Shown: in pieces, positions 1 through 11,160 of the stretch
How the letters are laid out: each line of letters starts with the position of its first letter
Position numbering within the stretch: the first letter of the stretch is position 1
NCBI GenBank assembly: GCA_032622095.1
Contig: CP136069.1
Span: forward strand, 153,315,043-153,379,042
Length of the DNA stretch: 64,000 nt
Origin: Siphonodentalium dalli
Lineage: Eukaryota > Mollusca > Scaphopoda > Gadilida > Siphonodentaliidae
Direction of reading: 5' to 3'
The notes under the pieces: generated by a model
What the model was told of the DNA's origin: nothing
Seen by the model: only the letters and a program-made list of their open reading frames with translations
The model's database searches: none
Position numbers and translations under genes: made by a program

Positions 1-289
1 CTTATTTCTCGCAGACAAATTGATCCCGGTTCTAATGACATGAATGTTGATTTGGAAGCTGGGTCCTGGAGCAGTTTAATGGAATTTTGAAAATAGTTTT
101 GGAACGTACCCCACAAAAACAAGATTTTATTTTATGCCAAACGTAGAGTTTAGACATTTTTGGAAATTACTCCCAATGAGTTTAAAAGATGCCAAAATGT
201 TTGGATAAGATCAACACCAGTTGCAGATCGCTGACTATGTCCCATACTAAGCAAATGTCACTTTACGTTTCGACTCATTACATGAAAGA
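1..289. other. No recognised feature
   Basis: AT-rich DNA with no reading frame, RNA gene or repeat that I recognise. Confidence 0.5.
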
Positions 290-1175
290 CGCGAGCCCTT
301 GTATATCTTGCATGGCTATATTGCCATGATGTGGCCAATATGTATATATGGAGTGCCAGTGTGGCAAAATTAATGGTGGGTGAATTGGTATACAGGGAGT
401 GACTGTATGATCACGAGTGTGGTTTATGAGTATACAGCGAGAGGCTGAATTGTCATGGTGATGTCTATATGCACATTTGGAGTGTATGAATGGCCGTGTG
501 TGCGGTGCGGGACATTGGTATATCTAGAAGGACTGTAACGCCATTGGTGAGGTTTATATGTATACTATATATACATGTAATGACTCTATAGTTTTGGATT
601 GGGTGTATATGTATATTTTGAGTGGATATATGACAATGGGTGTCGCAAATATATATGCAGGGGGTGACTTTATGACCCCTGGTGAGGCAAATATGTATAC
701 AAGAAGTAATGTACAAAATGAATGTTCATGAATGTGGCGATAATATATATCGAGAGAGACTATATTGTCATCGTTTGGATGTATATCTTGAGTGCCTATA
801 TGGCCATGCATGTGGCAAATATATACATGTACACGGAGTGACTGTATTACCAATGGTGATGCGAATATGTATACAGGATGTTACTGTATGTTCATGAATG
901 TAGTGAATAGGTATACATGTCGTGACTATGTGGTCATGGGTGAGGTGTATGAGTATACCTGGTGTGCCTGCATGTTTACTCATGGTTATATGGCCATGTG
1001 TTGGGTGTATGGGCATATCCATGTGTGGCTGTGTAGAAGTAGGTGAGGTGTATGTGTATAAAGCGAGTGACATATGTTCATTTATGTGGCGTTCGTGTAT
1101 ATATGGAGTAACTGCATGGTCATGTGTAAGTTGCACTTGTGTCCCTTTGTGTGACTATCGATTTCCTATCGCTAT
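290..1175. repeat. Degenerate minisatellite, unit about 36-40 bp
   Basis: Successive diverged units share a core like GGTGAGGTATATGTATAC followed by a segment like GAGTGACTGTATGGTCATG. The words GTGACTGTAT, GTATATGG and TGGCCATG recur every 35-40 bases. Copies are strongly diverged, so the array is old. The small open frames on both strands here (Ile, His, Tyr, Cys-rich) are by-products of the repeat and are not counted as genes. Periodicity was judged by eye. Confidence 0.65.
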
Positions 1176-1642
1176 TACTCAAGGATATGTTAACCGATAA
1201 AGAGATCATATCAGAGTGTCTCTTAATGGCCTTTGGTATGCAATACGAATGAAACGGTTTTCATGAAAATAGTATATAAGTTAATAAATGTTGATACTAA
1301 TGGGCCAGAATAGCCACACAACATGATCCCTCTCAGTTCCGTTTCAACGTTCTGCCCATTTCCGTTCAAAGACAGACAGAATCCCAAAAGAAGTTTTCGG
1401 CAAACATTCATACTGCATCCCTTAAACTGATTTGTCATGCCTCATAATGTACTGGGACAACCAGAATATGACATTTAGTTATCAGTTGATTAAGTAGCAT
1501 CTTTAATAACCAAGTGAGTCACAATGTGCAACCTTTTCGGAACAGCTTGTAATAATTTTCGGAATAAATATGACAAATCAACTTTTTACCATATTTGGTT
1601 GCCATTTTGCAAGCCATCTTGAGTAATTTTGTCTAAACCACC
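1176..1642. other. Flank of the giant foldback
   Basis: No gene seen. At about 1599-1624 the words GCCATTTTGCAAGCCATC resemble the GCCATTTTGGCCGCCAT modules inside the neighbouring foldback, and a similar word occurs beyond its other end near 6853. This suggests related or older repeat material on both sides. Confidence 0.4.
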
Positions 1643-1789
1643 TAGTCCAGGAGATATTGGTCGACCTCTGCACCCCCCAGGACTTAACTTCACCCCACTA
1701 ATTTTCTTCCTTAATGTCTCCTCTAATTTTTTTCACTTGTTAACAAGAAAAAAAAAGTGGCCGCAGAGACTACAGACAAGATGGCGTCC

Positions 1790-2760
1790 ATCATGGCGGT
1801 CATTTTTTTTAAAATGCACCAGGTCTCTTTGATCGCCATTATAGTAAAGATAATAGCACATGCGGTCTTGTTTTCCGCTCGATAATGTGAAGATATGCTA
1901 TTTTTCTGACATGTTACCTCCTTTCGTTTGTCTCTGTGGGAAAATGTTAGATTTTTTGCGCCATGTTATACATTTATCATATTGAGGAGTCATTGGCGAA
2001 CACATGGGAACCATACTATGCATTCATTGCGGGATATTTTTGTCCGATATCACGTTTTCCCAAATGCCGGTATCATAGGTCAAAGCCGAATCTCCGTTAA
2101 TAACGCGATGTTATGTTTCGAATCAATGATTGTTATTGCTATTATAACAACACCCATGCATATATATTTGCAGGAGATACTCGAGCTAGGATTCCTCTTA
2201 TACCTGAGTTGAGGAATATTTACCCAAATCCAAGATGGCGGCCAAAATGGCCACCAGAAATACAAAATCGCCGAAAATCGCTGATTTTAACATCAGTGAG
2301 CATTATTGTCATGATAACTCCACACCTGCTTACTATTGTAAGTTGGGAACACTTAGGCGAAGAACTTTCCTTGTATCATATCCAAATAAAAGTCCTCCAA
2401 ATCCAAAATGGCGCCCGCAATGGCGGACAGATTTTGAAAAATCACCGAAATTCCCTCATATTCACATCATTGGGCATTATTGTCGAGACAACTCCATCCA
2501 TGCGTACAGTTGAGTTGGAAATACTGAGGTGAAGTAATTACCTTACATCTCATGCAAGAAATGGTTTTCCAAATCAAAGATGGCGGCCAAAATGGCGACC
2601 GATATTTGAAAAAAAGTCTACATTCCTTTACTTTCTTACGATGGGCGTTATTGTTTCGCGATTTCTATCCACCATTACATGTTGATATGGAATAGTGACA
2701 TGAAGTATTCATTAGGGTTTGGCAATTGATACTCCAAGATCGCTGCTAAATTGGCGGCTA
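1790..2760 (+). repeat. ATGGCGGCC-bearing subrepeats in the left arm
   Basis: Modules of about 165-175 bp each begin with a word like AAGATGGCGGCCAAAATGGC: near 2233, 2408 (diverged), 2577 and 2732 (diverged), with related words at 1779-1800. Each is followed by a diverged body containing a GCATTATTGTC-like word. They mirror the modules of the right arm. AAGATGGCGGC matches the well-known binding word of the zinc-finger factor YY1; whether it is bound is unknown. Confidence 0.6.
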
Positions 2761-3997
2761 GAAATTGAAAATAAATCGATATTTTCACATATTAATTTCA
2801 ACTTTTTGTCATAATATCGGTATGTATGGACGAAACTGTACATAAACCATCTACTAGTTCAACCTAAAGGTATCAAAACGCATAACATAGCTCGTATCCT
2901 TCTGGAAAGATGAAACACCACAATTAATATCGCGATGTGGCATTTCGAAATCCAGTCTCCACTTAGCGCCGATAATGGCCGTAAGCGTAGGTGCGCCGAA
3001 TAGTTATATCAGAACAATTACCTGATAACAGATTCTGATTTGCCACGTCACGTCCATAATTATCTGGACCAGCTTCCATTTCTTTGTCTGATAAATCTAG
3101 GTCGCTCACACCGACAAAGTATTCACCACTTCCTGGGAGTAGGGTCCCTCTAATCATAACGTTTCAAACAATTCATTTTCCGGTGTCTAGCTTACAGAAG
3201 GTCATCTCTATGTATGTGTCTCATACCCCATGGGATAACGACATGTACACCTGGCGAACCAGTTAGCTAGTCACTTCTCAATAGATGGTTCGTCAACTCA
3301 CAAACTCAGCGAACGCATTGGCATATGTGGACAACTTCGACAGTGTTTCGAAGGTTGCTAGCTGTCTCATTCCCTTGGACAGATGTCTATCTGCTAAGGA
3401 GAAGACCCTAGTGTACAGACTACCCACACTTCTTGACCATTATCCGAAGCAAACTGTGTGAGGCCCCGCAGTTGTCTCGTCAAGTATCTCCCAGCAGAGA
3501 AGAACAATGCTCGCGGTGCTAGTTTGTGAACATGCGCCATGATAGTGGAAATGAAATGGGCCACTGTATACACCACCCCTACACCTGGTGCATGTTTAAG
3601 ATATCGAATGTCATGCGTGTCGGTTTTATTTGGTGTGGTAAGGTTGTATTCCACATCCGTTTCGAAGCCTTTCTGATTCAACTACGTACACTTTTGTCTG
3701 GATAATAATATGCTAGCCTCCCTCAAAACAGTCGGATGGACTAAAGGATAATGTCTTTATAGCATGAATGTATGCGTGTTTTGTTATCCTCTCTCGGGGT
3801 TAGTGTCAGTATGTGGGCGGTATTATTCAAGAAAATGTCAGGAATTGTGGTGCATTTATTTCACTATGTATTTAAAGAACAATTTACAGTCTCGATGGCA
3901 ATGGCTGTGGCCGTTGGGGATCGCGACCTTTATTATCATATAGCTTTATATATATATATAACTTTAGAATATAGTAGTTAATGTCTCATGCAGGAAA

Positions 3998-4147
3998 ATG
4001 GTCGCATTTGGTGATGTTACCAAGAAATCACTTGGTGTACCAACGTTTGTTGAACTGAATGCAAGAGCTCATCAACGTAACATTCCTCTGGATGTTCTTC
4101 GCGTTGAACATTTCACCCTTTTGTTGATGGCATTTGTACTTTCTTGA
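3998..4147 (+). other. Short open frame at the foldback centre
   Basis: A 49-codon frame starts MVAFGDVTKKSLGVPT and ends at TGA. It lies almost exactly at the symmetry centre. Its composition is protein-like (no low complexity, mixed charged and hydrophobic residues), but it matches no family I recognise, and the flanking frames are broken. It may be a relic of a gene carried between the arms, or chance. Confidence 0.2.
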
Positions 4148-5333
4148 ACCATACCACCCAACGTGAGTATGACATATCAACCAACTATCAAAGATATCGC
4201 CTTTAAGACTACACCCCAGTCTTGGTGGGGCTTATACGTCAGTAGCCAATGGCATACTCCTGGTCTAGTTGTTTAAGAACGGCTTCCAAACGGATGGGAA
4301 CATACAATCTTAGCATACAAGGAAAGCAAAGCCACACATGAGATCCTGTCTGAATCTAAAACATAACAAAATAAGGGGCGGTGCAGTCATGGTCCAATTT
4401 CATTTCCACTATCATGACACATACCCACAAACGAGCACCGTGTGTATTGTTATCATCTGCTTGGATCTGTTCGGTGAGACGATTGCTGGACGCCAACAAG
4501 CTTGTTCTTATGATCATGTTCGAGGAGTTTGGGTATATTATGCATTATGGTCTTCTACGCCTTAGCAGAAATGCATCCGTCAAATGTCGGGCTTTCAACA
4601 TTCGAAGCCATATACAGAAGTTGTCCGGGTACGTCAGTGCATTAGATGAGAATGTGCATTGATGAACCATATATTGAGAAGTGGCTGTTTGGGAAGATCA
4701 CCAGATGTACACGTTGTTATCCCCGTTAGGTCACCAAAGCTGACAATACGCAGATAGATAGGTCCTTCTGAAAGCTAGTATATACGCATCGACCGAATGC
4801 CTTTATAGTGTATCGCACAAGATGACGCATATACCCCATATGTAGCATCTGAATTATACCATAAGCTATACCACGAATGAAGCTCGCTAAGAATTCCAAG
4901 CTTTCGAAACCAACACGCGAGCTGGACACCGGCATATGTATTGTTTGAAACATTCCGATTAGTGGCACACTCCTACAAAGAAGAGTAGTGAACTGTTGTT
5001 GTGAGTGAGATAGATTAATCTGACGAAGAGACGGAAATGAGTCTAGATAATGCTGAATGTGGCAATTCAGAATAAGCTCAGATACTGTTGTTTTGATTCT
5101 TGGAAGTCATAATATGACTATTCGGCGCACCTATATACGGTTACGGCCAGTATGAGCCCTTAGTGGAGAATGGATTTTGAAATGCCACAATGCGATTGTG
5201 GGTTTTCATCCTTCCAAAAGGCTACGACTTACATTGGAACTAATATATGGCTTATATTATGTACCGTTTCGTTTATACAAATCAATATTATGACAAAAAG
5301 TTGAAATTAGTATGTGATAATATCGGCTTCTTT

Positions 5334-6260
5334 TCAATTTCTGCCCGCCAGTTTGGCCGCCATATTGACTGTGGGTATCACTTGCCAAACCATAATGGAT
5401 AATTCATACATATCAACATGTAATGGTGGGTAGAAATCGCGAAACAATAACGCCCATCCTAAGAAAGTACAGGAATGTAGGCGTGTTTTCAAATTTCGGT
5501 CGCCATTTTGGCCGCCATCTTTGATTTGGAAAACCATTTCTTGCATGAGATGTAAGGTAATTACTTCATCTCAGTATTTCCAACTCAACTGTACGCATGG
5601 ATGGAGTTGTCTCGACAATAATGCCCAATGATGTGAATATGAGGGAATTTCGGTGATTTTTCAAAATCTGTCCGCCATTGTGGGCGCCATTTTGGATTTG
5701 GAGGACTTTTATTTGGATATGGTACAATGAAAGTTCTTCGCCTAAGTGTTCCCAACTTACAATAGTAAGCAGGTGTGGAGTTATCATGACAATAATGCTC
5801 ACTGATGTTAAAATCAGCGATTTTCGGCGATTTTGTATTTCTGGTGGCCATTTTGGCCGCCATCTTGGATTTGGGTAAATATTCCTCAACTCAGGTATAA
5901 GAGGAATCCTAGCTCGAGTATCTCCTGCAAATATATATGCATGGGTGTTGTTATAATAGCAATAACAATCATTGATTCGAAACATAACATCGCGTTATTA
6001 ACGGAGATTCGGCTTTGACCTATGATACCGGCATTTGGGAAAACGTGATATCGGACAAAAATATCCCGCAATGAATGCATATTATGGTCCCCATGTGTTC
6101 GCCAATGACTCCTCAATATGATAAATGTATAATATGACGCAAAAATTCTAACATTTTCCCACAGAGACAAACGAAAGGTGGTAACATGTCAGAAAAATAG
6201 AATATTTTCACATTTCGGCGGCCATTTTGGCCGCCATATTGGATTCTGGTGTCGGATTTT
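5334..6260 (-). repeat. ATGGCGGCC-bearing subrepeats in the right arm
   Basis: This is the inverted counterpart of the left-arm modules, with GGCCGCCAT words near 5358, 5509, 5678, 5857 and 6230. The module near 6200-6295 has no partner in the left arm. The left arm passes from the segment near 1890 straight to the Ter-rich segment, so about 95 bp were lost there or gained here. Confidence 0.6.
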
Positions 6261-6541
6261 TGGCTAATTTGTAAGGGTTGTATATTAGCATAACGAATCG
6301 AGCGGAAAATAAGACCGCATGTGCTATCATCTTTACTATAATGGCGATCAAAGAGACCTGGTGCATTAAAAAAAATGGCCGCCATGATGGACGCCATCTT
6401 GTCTGGAGTCTCTGCGGCCACTTTATTTTCTTGTTAACAAGTGAAAAAAATTAGAGGAGACCTTAAGGAAGAAAATTAGTGGGGTGAAGTTAAGTCCTGG
6501 GGGGGGGGGGGTGCAGAGGTCGACCAATATCTCCTGGACTA

Positions 6542-8080
6542 ACCTCAGTGTCACACATTTAAGACAGATCAAAAATAAAAATCACATTTATACCAAAGAT
6601 AGTTCCATTTTACTTGAAAAAATGGTGCAAACCTGAACAGTTATTATTTTCCCGATTATGATGCCAAGTTTGTGATAACAAAAAATCCCATAATTCTGTA
6701 ATTTCAGTGGTTAAAATAGTAAAAATTAATAAAGGTGCATCATAAATGTTAGTATTCAATATATATAAGACAGAATAGTCAATTTTATTCATCAACCACA
6801 ACTTATAAGCAGTTGCACGGCACGCTGGTGCAATATTTACCATTTTTCATATTGTGGCCGCCATTTTGACAGCCATTGTGAGCCAAATTTTGATACCATT
6901 GAGTCGGAATATTCATAATAAATAGAATGCATCACTTACATTACACAGTCCTGTTCATATTTGATGAAATATGACTAGTTCCCAAATTGTGAATGTTTTG
7001 TGAAATGTTATACCGCGTTCTGTAAACTCGATTTTTTGAATGATTGGAAGGGTTGGGGACCCAACTTATGGCTTAATTTATTTCCCCAATGGTCTGTTAA
7101 CATGGCAAATACAAAATAATTCTCAACTAGTTCCAAACTGCAGAAACTTATCTTAAAGATATCAGTACAAAAACGTAACATTTTTCTATATATAACTTCA
7201 CGGGGTACAATCGAGATGGCACCAAGGCGTTCTAACAGTGGTAACTTTTTACGACGAAGATAATGGTGCATGTTAAAATATTAGAATAGCCATGTTAATA
7301 TTATAACACAATTGAGTCTGCCCCATTCAATACAGTTTCCACAAAAAAGTTACAAGAGATACATTACATATATGGAAATGTGCAGAAGGCCTGTTCAACA
7401 ATAGTGGTCACAGTGTGCCGTCAAATATAATTTCTTCTGAGATAAAAGAAAACGGAGTCAGAGGCACATGAGTTTTCAGGATGATTCAATACTGACATCT
7501 GACAAGGTTATATCTGCCCAATATACAGAGGATATCTTTCATGTTTTAGAACAGACTCATCGCTAACATAAACAACTCAAAATCTCGCTCTGTGTCGGGC
7601 GCATGTAGCTGATATAGTTGCAAAGCAGCATTTCTTTTAAACTGAGAATAATTAGCCAGTATATAGCACAATAAACAGAGGAGCACCTGGACATTTCTTT
7701 AAAACAGCTGTATCTTCATGGAGATATGATAACCAGGTGTCCTCAAAATCTTAGTCAAACACGCTAGATTGATTGATACATCACTATGTAAAACCCAATT
7801 GTCGTCTTTTTATTTTTGCGAACTAATGTGTTTATGGTGTTCATGTTATAACGCAGTTGTAAATAAATAAATAGTTTTTTATTGGTGGGACGGATTAATC
7901 GCGATAAACAAAATGACAATCGCTCCGATCCGACAAGGTGAGCTACTACTTTTATTCCGTGTGTAAGAATCATGTTTTGTGATGCTATTTGGATATATAA
8001 TTTATGAGAATATGTGTAATGCTTTGAACAAGAATATCCTCTATTCCCACCATATATCCACAATATGCAGAGGGTTTCAC
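6542..8080. other. AT-rich stretch without a recognised gene
   Basis: Only scattered short frames of low-complexity composition are present. A word resembling the foldback modules (GGCCGCCATTTTGACAGCCA) is at about 6856-6875, just outside the foldback. I see no splice-consistent coding pattern. Confidence 0.45.
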
Positions 8081-8118
8081 ATCACTTTAACCTGGGCAAC
8101 GCCGGGTAACCCTGCTAG
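8081..8118 (+). mobile_element. Possible Helitron 3' terminus
   Basis: A short GC-rich stem-loop (CCTGGGC, loop AAC, GCCGGGT at 8091-8107) is followed 7 bases later by CTAG, and the next base is T. Helitrons typically end in a small hairpin about 10 bases before CTRR and insert between A and T. The 5' end (TC...) was not found, and no Rep/helicase frame is present, so at best this is the end of a non-autonomous copy. Confidence 0.35.
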
Positions 8119-8140
8119 TATTCTATAATTACAATCATGG

Positions 8141-8311
8141 GTATATATAAGGATTAACTGTCATGTGGACTTATTTTATGGAGATGTAACCGTGAGGTAA
8201 GTGGTCATAACTTGTGTAAAACCCGAATTACATACAAGTTATGACCACTTACCTCACGGTTACATCTCCATAAAAACAGTCCATATGACAGTTAATCCTT
8301 ATATTTATATA
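8141..8311. mobile_element. 171-bp hairpin repeat (palindrome)
   Basis: Two arms of about 80 bases are near-perfect reverse complements centred at 8226. The left arm reads GGATTAACTGTCATGTGGAC and the right arm ends GTCCATATGACAGTTAATCC. The spacer is about 12 bases. This is typical of a foldback MITE; transcription would give a long stable hairpin. Confidence 0.8.
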
Positions 8312-8754
8312 CATTTAGCGAAAAGGCCACTTTTGTAAATGTATTTAAATCGAAAAGTGTATCGTTACAAAACAAGCCCAAAATATCCCATAGCACCCGA
8401 CCAGAAACCAGCTGAGAACAATTTCAAAACGAGGCTCTTTATATTGAAACCTGATAATTTATTAAGTCAATCCTGCGCGAGTGCAAATGCGCCCAAAACA
8501 TTACGCGTTCTTCTTCTCCAAAATTTATGACGCGTCGATGTAATTATGGTTGCAATTATGACCCTCTTGCGCGTTCACCGAGAAATAATTGCAACTAGTC
8601 ACGTGGGCGCCGACCAATCGGAATGCTGGTTTTAGTGATAATCACACTCAGTATGTAAATATAATATATTATCTTAAGCGCGTTACCATTTCTGACATTG
8701 GTTTTCTTGTTAATAGTGTGTCAACTGGGGATATGGCGCCATAATGAAGGCAAT
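8312..8754. other. No recognised feature
   Basis: AT-rich sequence. Nothing supportable was seen. Confidence 0.4.
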
Positions 8755-8840
8755 GTGCCACGTGTGGCTTAATCGGTAAGGTACACGACCCACAAGTCCA
8801 ATATAAATCGTCCAGCAATTGTGAATTTGGTTCTAATCCG
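8755..8840 (+). repeat. tRNA-like SINE head, degraded
   Basis: TGGCTTAATCGG at 8765-8776 fits a pol III A box, and GGTTCTAATCC at 8829-8839 is one mismatch from a B box (GGTTCRANYCC). The spacing is close to that of a tRNA gene. The segment does not fold into a proper cloverleaf by eye and continues into non-tRNA sequence, so a tRNA-derived SINE relic is more likely than a functional tRNA gene. Confidence 0.4.
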
Positions 8841-8885
8841 ATAAGCGTCGATTTGTGATCCATGTCAGGCCTGAGAATATGGTGC

Positions 8886-9462
8886 CGGACATTTGCAGAA
8901 TGAGGTCCCCCAGAGGGTGAATTTAGTGACGCGCTACCCCACACAGTTACACGGTGAGGAATCACGTGGTTACGAGTTGGTGAGTATCACGCATTCAAAA
9001 TGGCCGAGGCGATCGAAAACGCGACCAGAAACGAGGAAAATGGTAAATAAACTAAGATATGACATATTACATAATATTTTGTCAGCTACGAGCAGATGCT
9101 ATACTATTTTTCCAACAAGCTGATACCTCATTTATGTCCAAATTCACATTTATTTGCTTTAACATTCTGACCAAAGTTGTCAGTCGAGGGATTCTCCTAG
9201 AGGTATGGACTGGTGTGTTCCACGCTCTTCCGACTGGCAACTTTCGTCAGAATGTTATAGAAAACAACCCAGTATTTCCGAACAAATAAGGTATCAACTT
9301 GTTTCAAAAATAAACTAGCATATGCTCGCAACAGTCAAAATGCTGTGTTTTGTGTCAGTTCCTCGTATATTATGTTTTTGTGCGTTTTCACTATCCTCGG
9401 CCATTTTGTATGCGTGGTATATGTACTCACCAACAACGAAACCACGTGATTCCTCACCGTGA
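8886..9462. mobile_element. Foldback with GAGGGTGAATTTAGTGACG end module
   Basis: About 90 bases at 8951-9040 (CGGTGAGGAATCACGTGGTT onward, including CAAAATGGCCGAGG) recur inverted at 9370-9460 with moderate divergence, around a loop of about 330 bases. The preceding segment (8886-8950, with GAGGGTGAATTTAGTGACG) is shared with the terminal region of the element at 58897-59400, so the two are related. The frames read from the two arms (containing HGEESRG) are mirror images of one repeat and not genes. Confidence 0.65.
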
Positions 9463-10060
9463 GTTGGACACCACTCAAACTGCGTTTCCGAAACCACAGA
9501 AATTCATCAGCTGGTATCAGCTTCACACACAGGAGTGAAACAATCGCTCTTTATATTTATCACGTATATAGCAAGCATAATTTTCTTGGTATACGTAAAT
9601 GTCATGAATAAATTATATTTGACCCATTTGGTGTAAATAACACAGGAACTGTCATTGTTACTAATGTTGTTTCAAGGGCTTGTACATGGGGTGGGGTGTT
9701 CAACATTAAGGCCCGGAGACTACAAGCTTTGCTAGGAATTAATTGTGCAATATTATTCATATTTTGCAGCTATGCACAGTTTACAATATATTTCCAACAA
9801 TATAGCTGTTGCTTCACATATTCGCATGGAAGTACCAATTCAGTATTGGTCACTTTTTTTACCAACCAAACAGAACAGTGAAATATCATTTGAGTGCATT
9901 CAGGAACGTGGCTATAGGGTCCCACAGGGGATATCCATCTGCACCTGTTTAGCCCCCCTCCCCGTGTTCATCTGGTATATAATGCTTTCTAACTTTTATT
10001 TTTCCCAACCTAACGCCCCCTAATTATGTTACTATATAGCAGTAAATTTCTATTTCCTCA
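9463..10060. other. No recognised feature
   Basis: AT-rich, with scattered short frames on the plus strand and no recognisable domain. Confidence 0.4.
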
Positions 10061-10670
10061 TTAACAGTTTCATGACTGGAGCTGCACTGGTGAAGCATTG
10101 AAGATCATGTGCCAGTGCATTCTCCTATAGGGAGCCTCGCATATAAGATAAGTCTCTGGCTTACATGGTCAAGGTTATGGGAGCAAACTTAACACCATCC
10201 CTTGGGCTTGTTATTAACCCCTTTCCAATCAATCCATATTTTCTATATTGCTCGGGTAAAGTATATATATATTAAAATTGGAAACAAATTGAAGTGTTTC
10301 CACATACATTTACTCAATTTCAAAGTACTTTTGTGTACACCACATCGGTGGTCTTCCCTTCTGCTGCACGAGTGAATAGGTTTTGTGATGATCAACCATC
10401 GACGCAGAGCTGGCCATGGGAGAAACACGGCGAAATTGAATTAAGTGCAGCCATCTTGATGGATTGCCCCTGAGCCTTATTTATAGCCATTGCAAGGCTG
10501 AGTCTAACTTGAAATTCGAGTGCCCATGCGAGTGTCCATGTATTTATTGTAAGCCAGTGCATTCTCTTATATAAGTGAGGCTCCCTATGGGAGACTTGCA
10601 TATATAAGGGATTGCACCGGCACATGATATTTAAGCTGCACCAGCCCACTTCCCATCATGAAAGGGATAA
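10061..10670. mobile_element. Hairpin-bearing piggyBac-like MITE (long copy)
   Basis: The left flank is TTAA (10061-10064), followed by a decayed terminus that includes TGACTGGAGCTGCACTGGTG. The right end is CATGAAAGGG plus ATAA (decayed TTAA). Two 69-bp-type hairpins lie inside: a shortened one at 10111-10160 and a fuller one at 10553-10621. About 390 bases between them are unique to this copy, so it may carry an insertion. The termini resemble those at 48111-48344, 51220-51644 and 63400-63655. Confidence 0.55.
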
Positions 10671-10704
10671 GACAGTGTTTCCGCTGGATCGAGGGCAGCG
10701 GGTT

Positions 10705-10915
10705 CCATACATGTGTCTTATAACCCTTCCACTCATCGCTAATATTGATTAGCATCATGCCACATACATGTGTATTATATCCCTTCCACTCATCACTAAT
10801 ATTGATTAGCATCATGATCATCATGCAACATACATGTGTCTTATAAGTTATAACCCTTCCACTCATCACTAATATTGATTAGCATCATGCCATAAACATG
10901 GGTATTATAACCCAG
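10705..10915. repeat. Tandem repeat, about 60 bp, 3.5 copies
   Basis: The core TCACTAATATTGATTAGCATCATG, preceded by CCCTTCCACTCA, recurs three times with a partial fourth copy. Spacers are ACATGTGT(A/C)TTATA-like. Copies are close to identical apart from short insertions, so the array is fairly young. The core itself holds the palindrome CTAATATTGATTAG. Confidence 0.75.
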
Positions 10916-11160
10916 TGCATACTTGGTTTAGTCAATCTTGATGTTCGTCCGGTGTCTCAGCCGCTTGTGTAGCAGACTTTCTCTCTGTCGGTTTTTCTTG
11001 AGAACTTGAAGCGTTTTGGAGGCATGGTGTCGTAGATACGATGTGTGACGTTGATTGCGGTTTCTGTGTAGATTAACGATAAAGTGCGTTCACTATTGAT
11101 CTATTTTTGATATGGTATGCATAAAGAGCGTTCTGTCCTGTTATGTGCGTAACTTGTTAG
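10916..11160. other. No recognised feature
   Basis: Short spacer before the 3' LTR. Nothing recognised. Confidence 0.4.

Larger units (their letters stand above)
1643..6541. mobile_element. Giant foldback element, about 4.9 kb palindrome
   Basis: The left end TAGTCCAGGAGATATTGGTC is the reverse complement of the right end, which closes with CCTGGACTA at 6533-6541. Long stretches of 1643-2960 reappear inverted at about 5160-6541. One 139-residue frame is present at 2113-2532 on plus and at 5566-5985 on minus with almost no differences. Inside, the symmetry continues at lower identity: 3150-3200 pairs with 4925-4970, and 3470-3600 with 4380-4500, giving a centre near 4.0-4.05 kb. ACC directly flanks both ends and could be a 3-bp target duplication, but that is weak. 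No transposase was recognised, so the superfamily is unknown. It could also be a segmental inverted duplication. Confidence 0.8.

Noticed and set aside
465..1136. Several overlapping 70-120 codon frames on both strands
   Set aside because: They read through a degenerate minisatellite, are Ile/His/Tyr/Cys-rich and have no start or splice context.
2113..2532. 139-codon frame, duplicated on minus at 5566-5985
   Set aside because: The two frames match because the foldback arms match. The frame crosses ATGGCGGCC modules and has no domain, so I treat it as repeat sequence.
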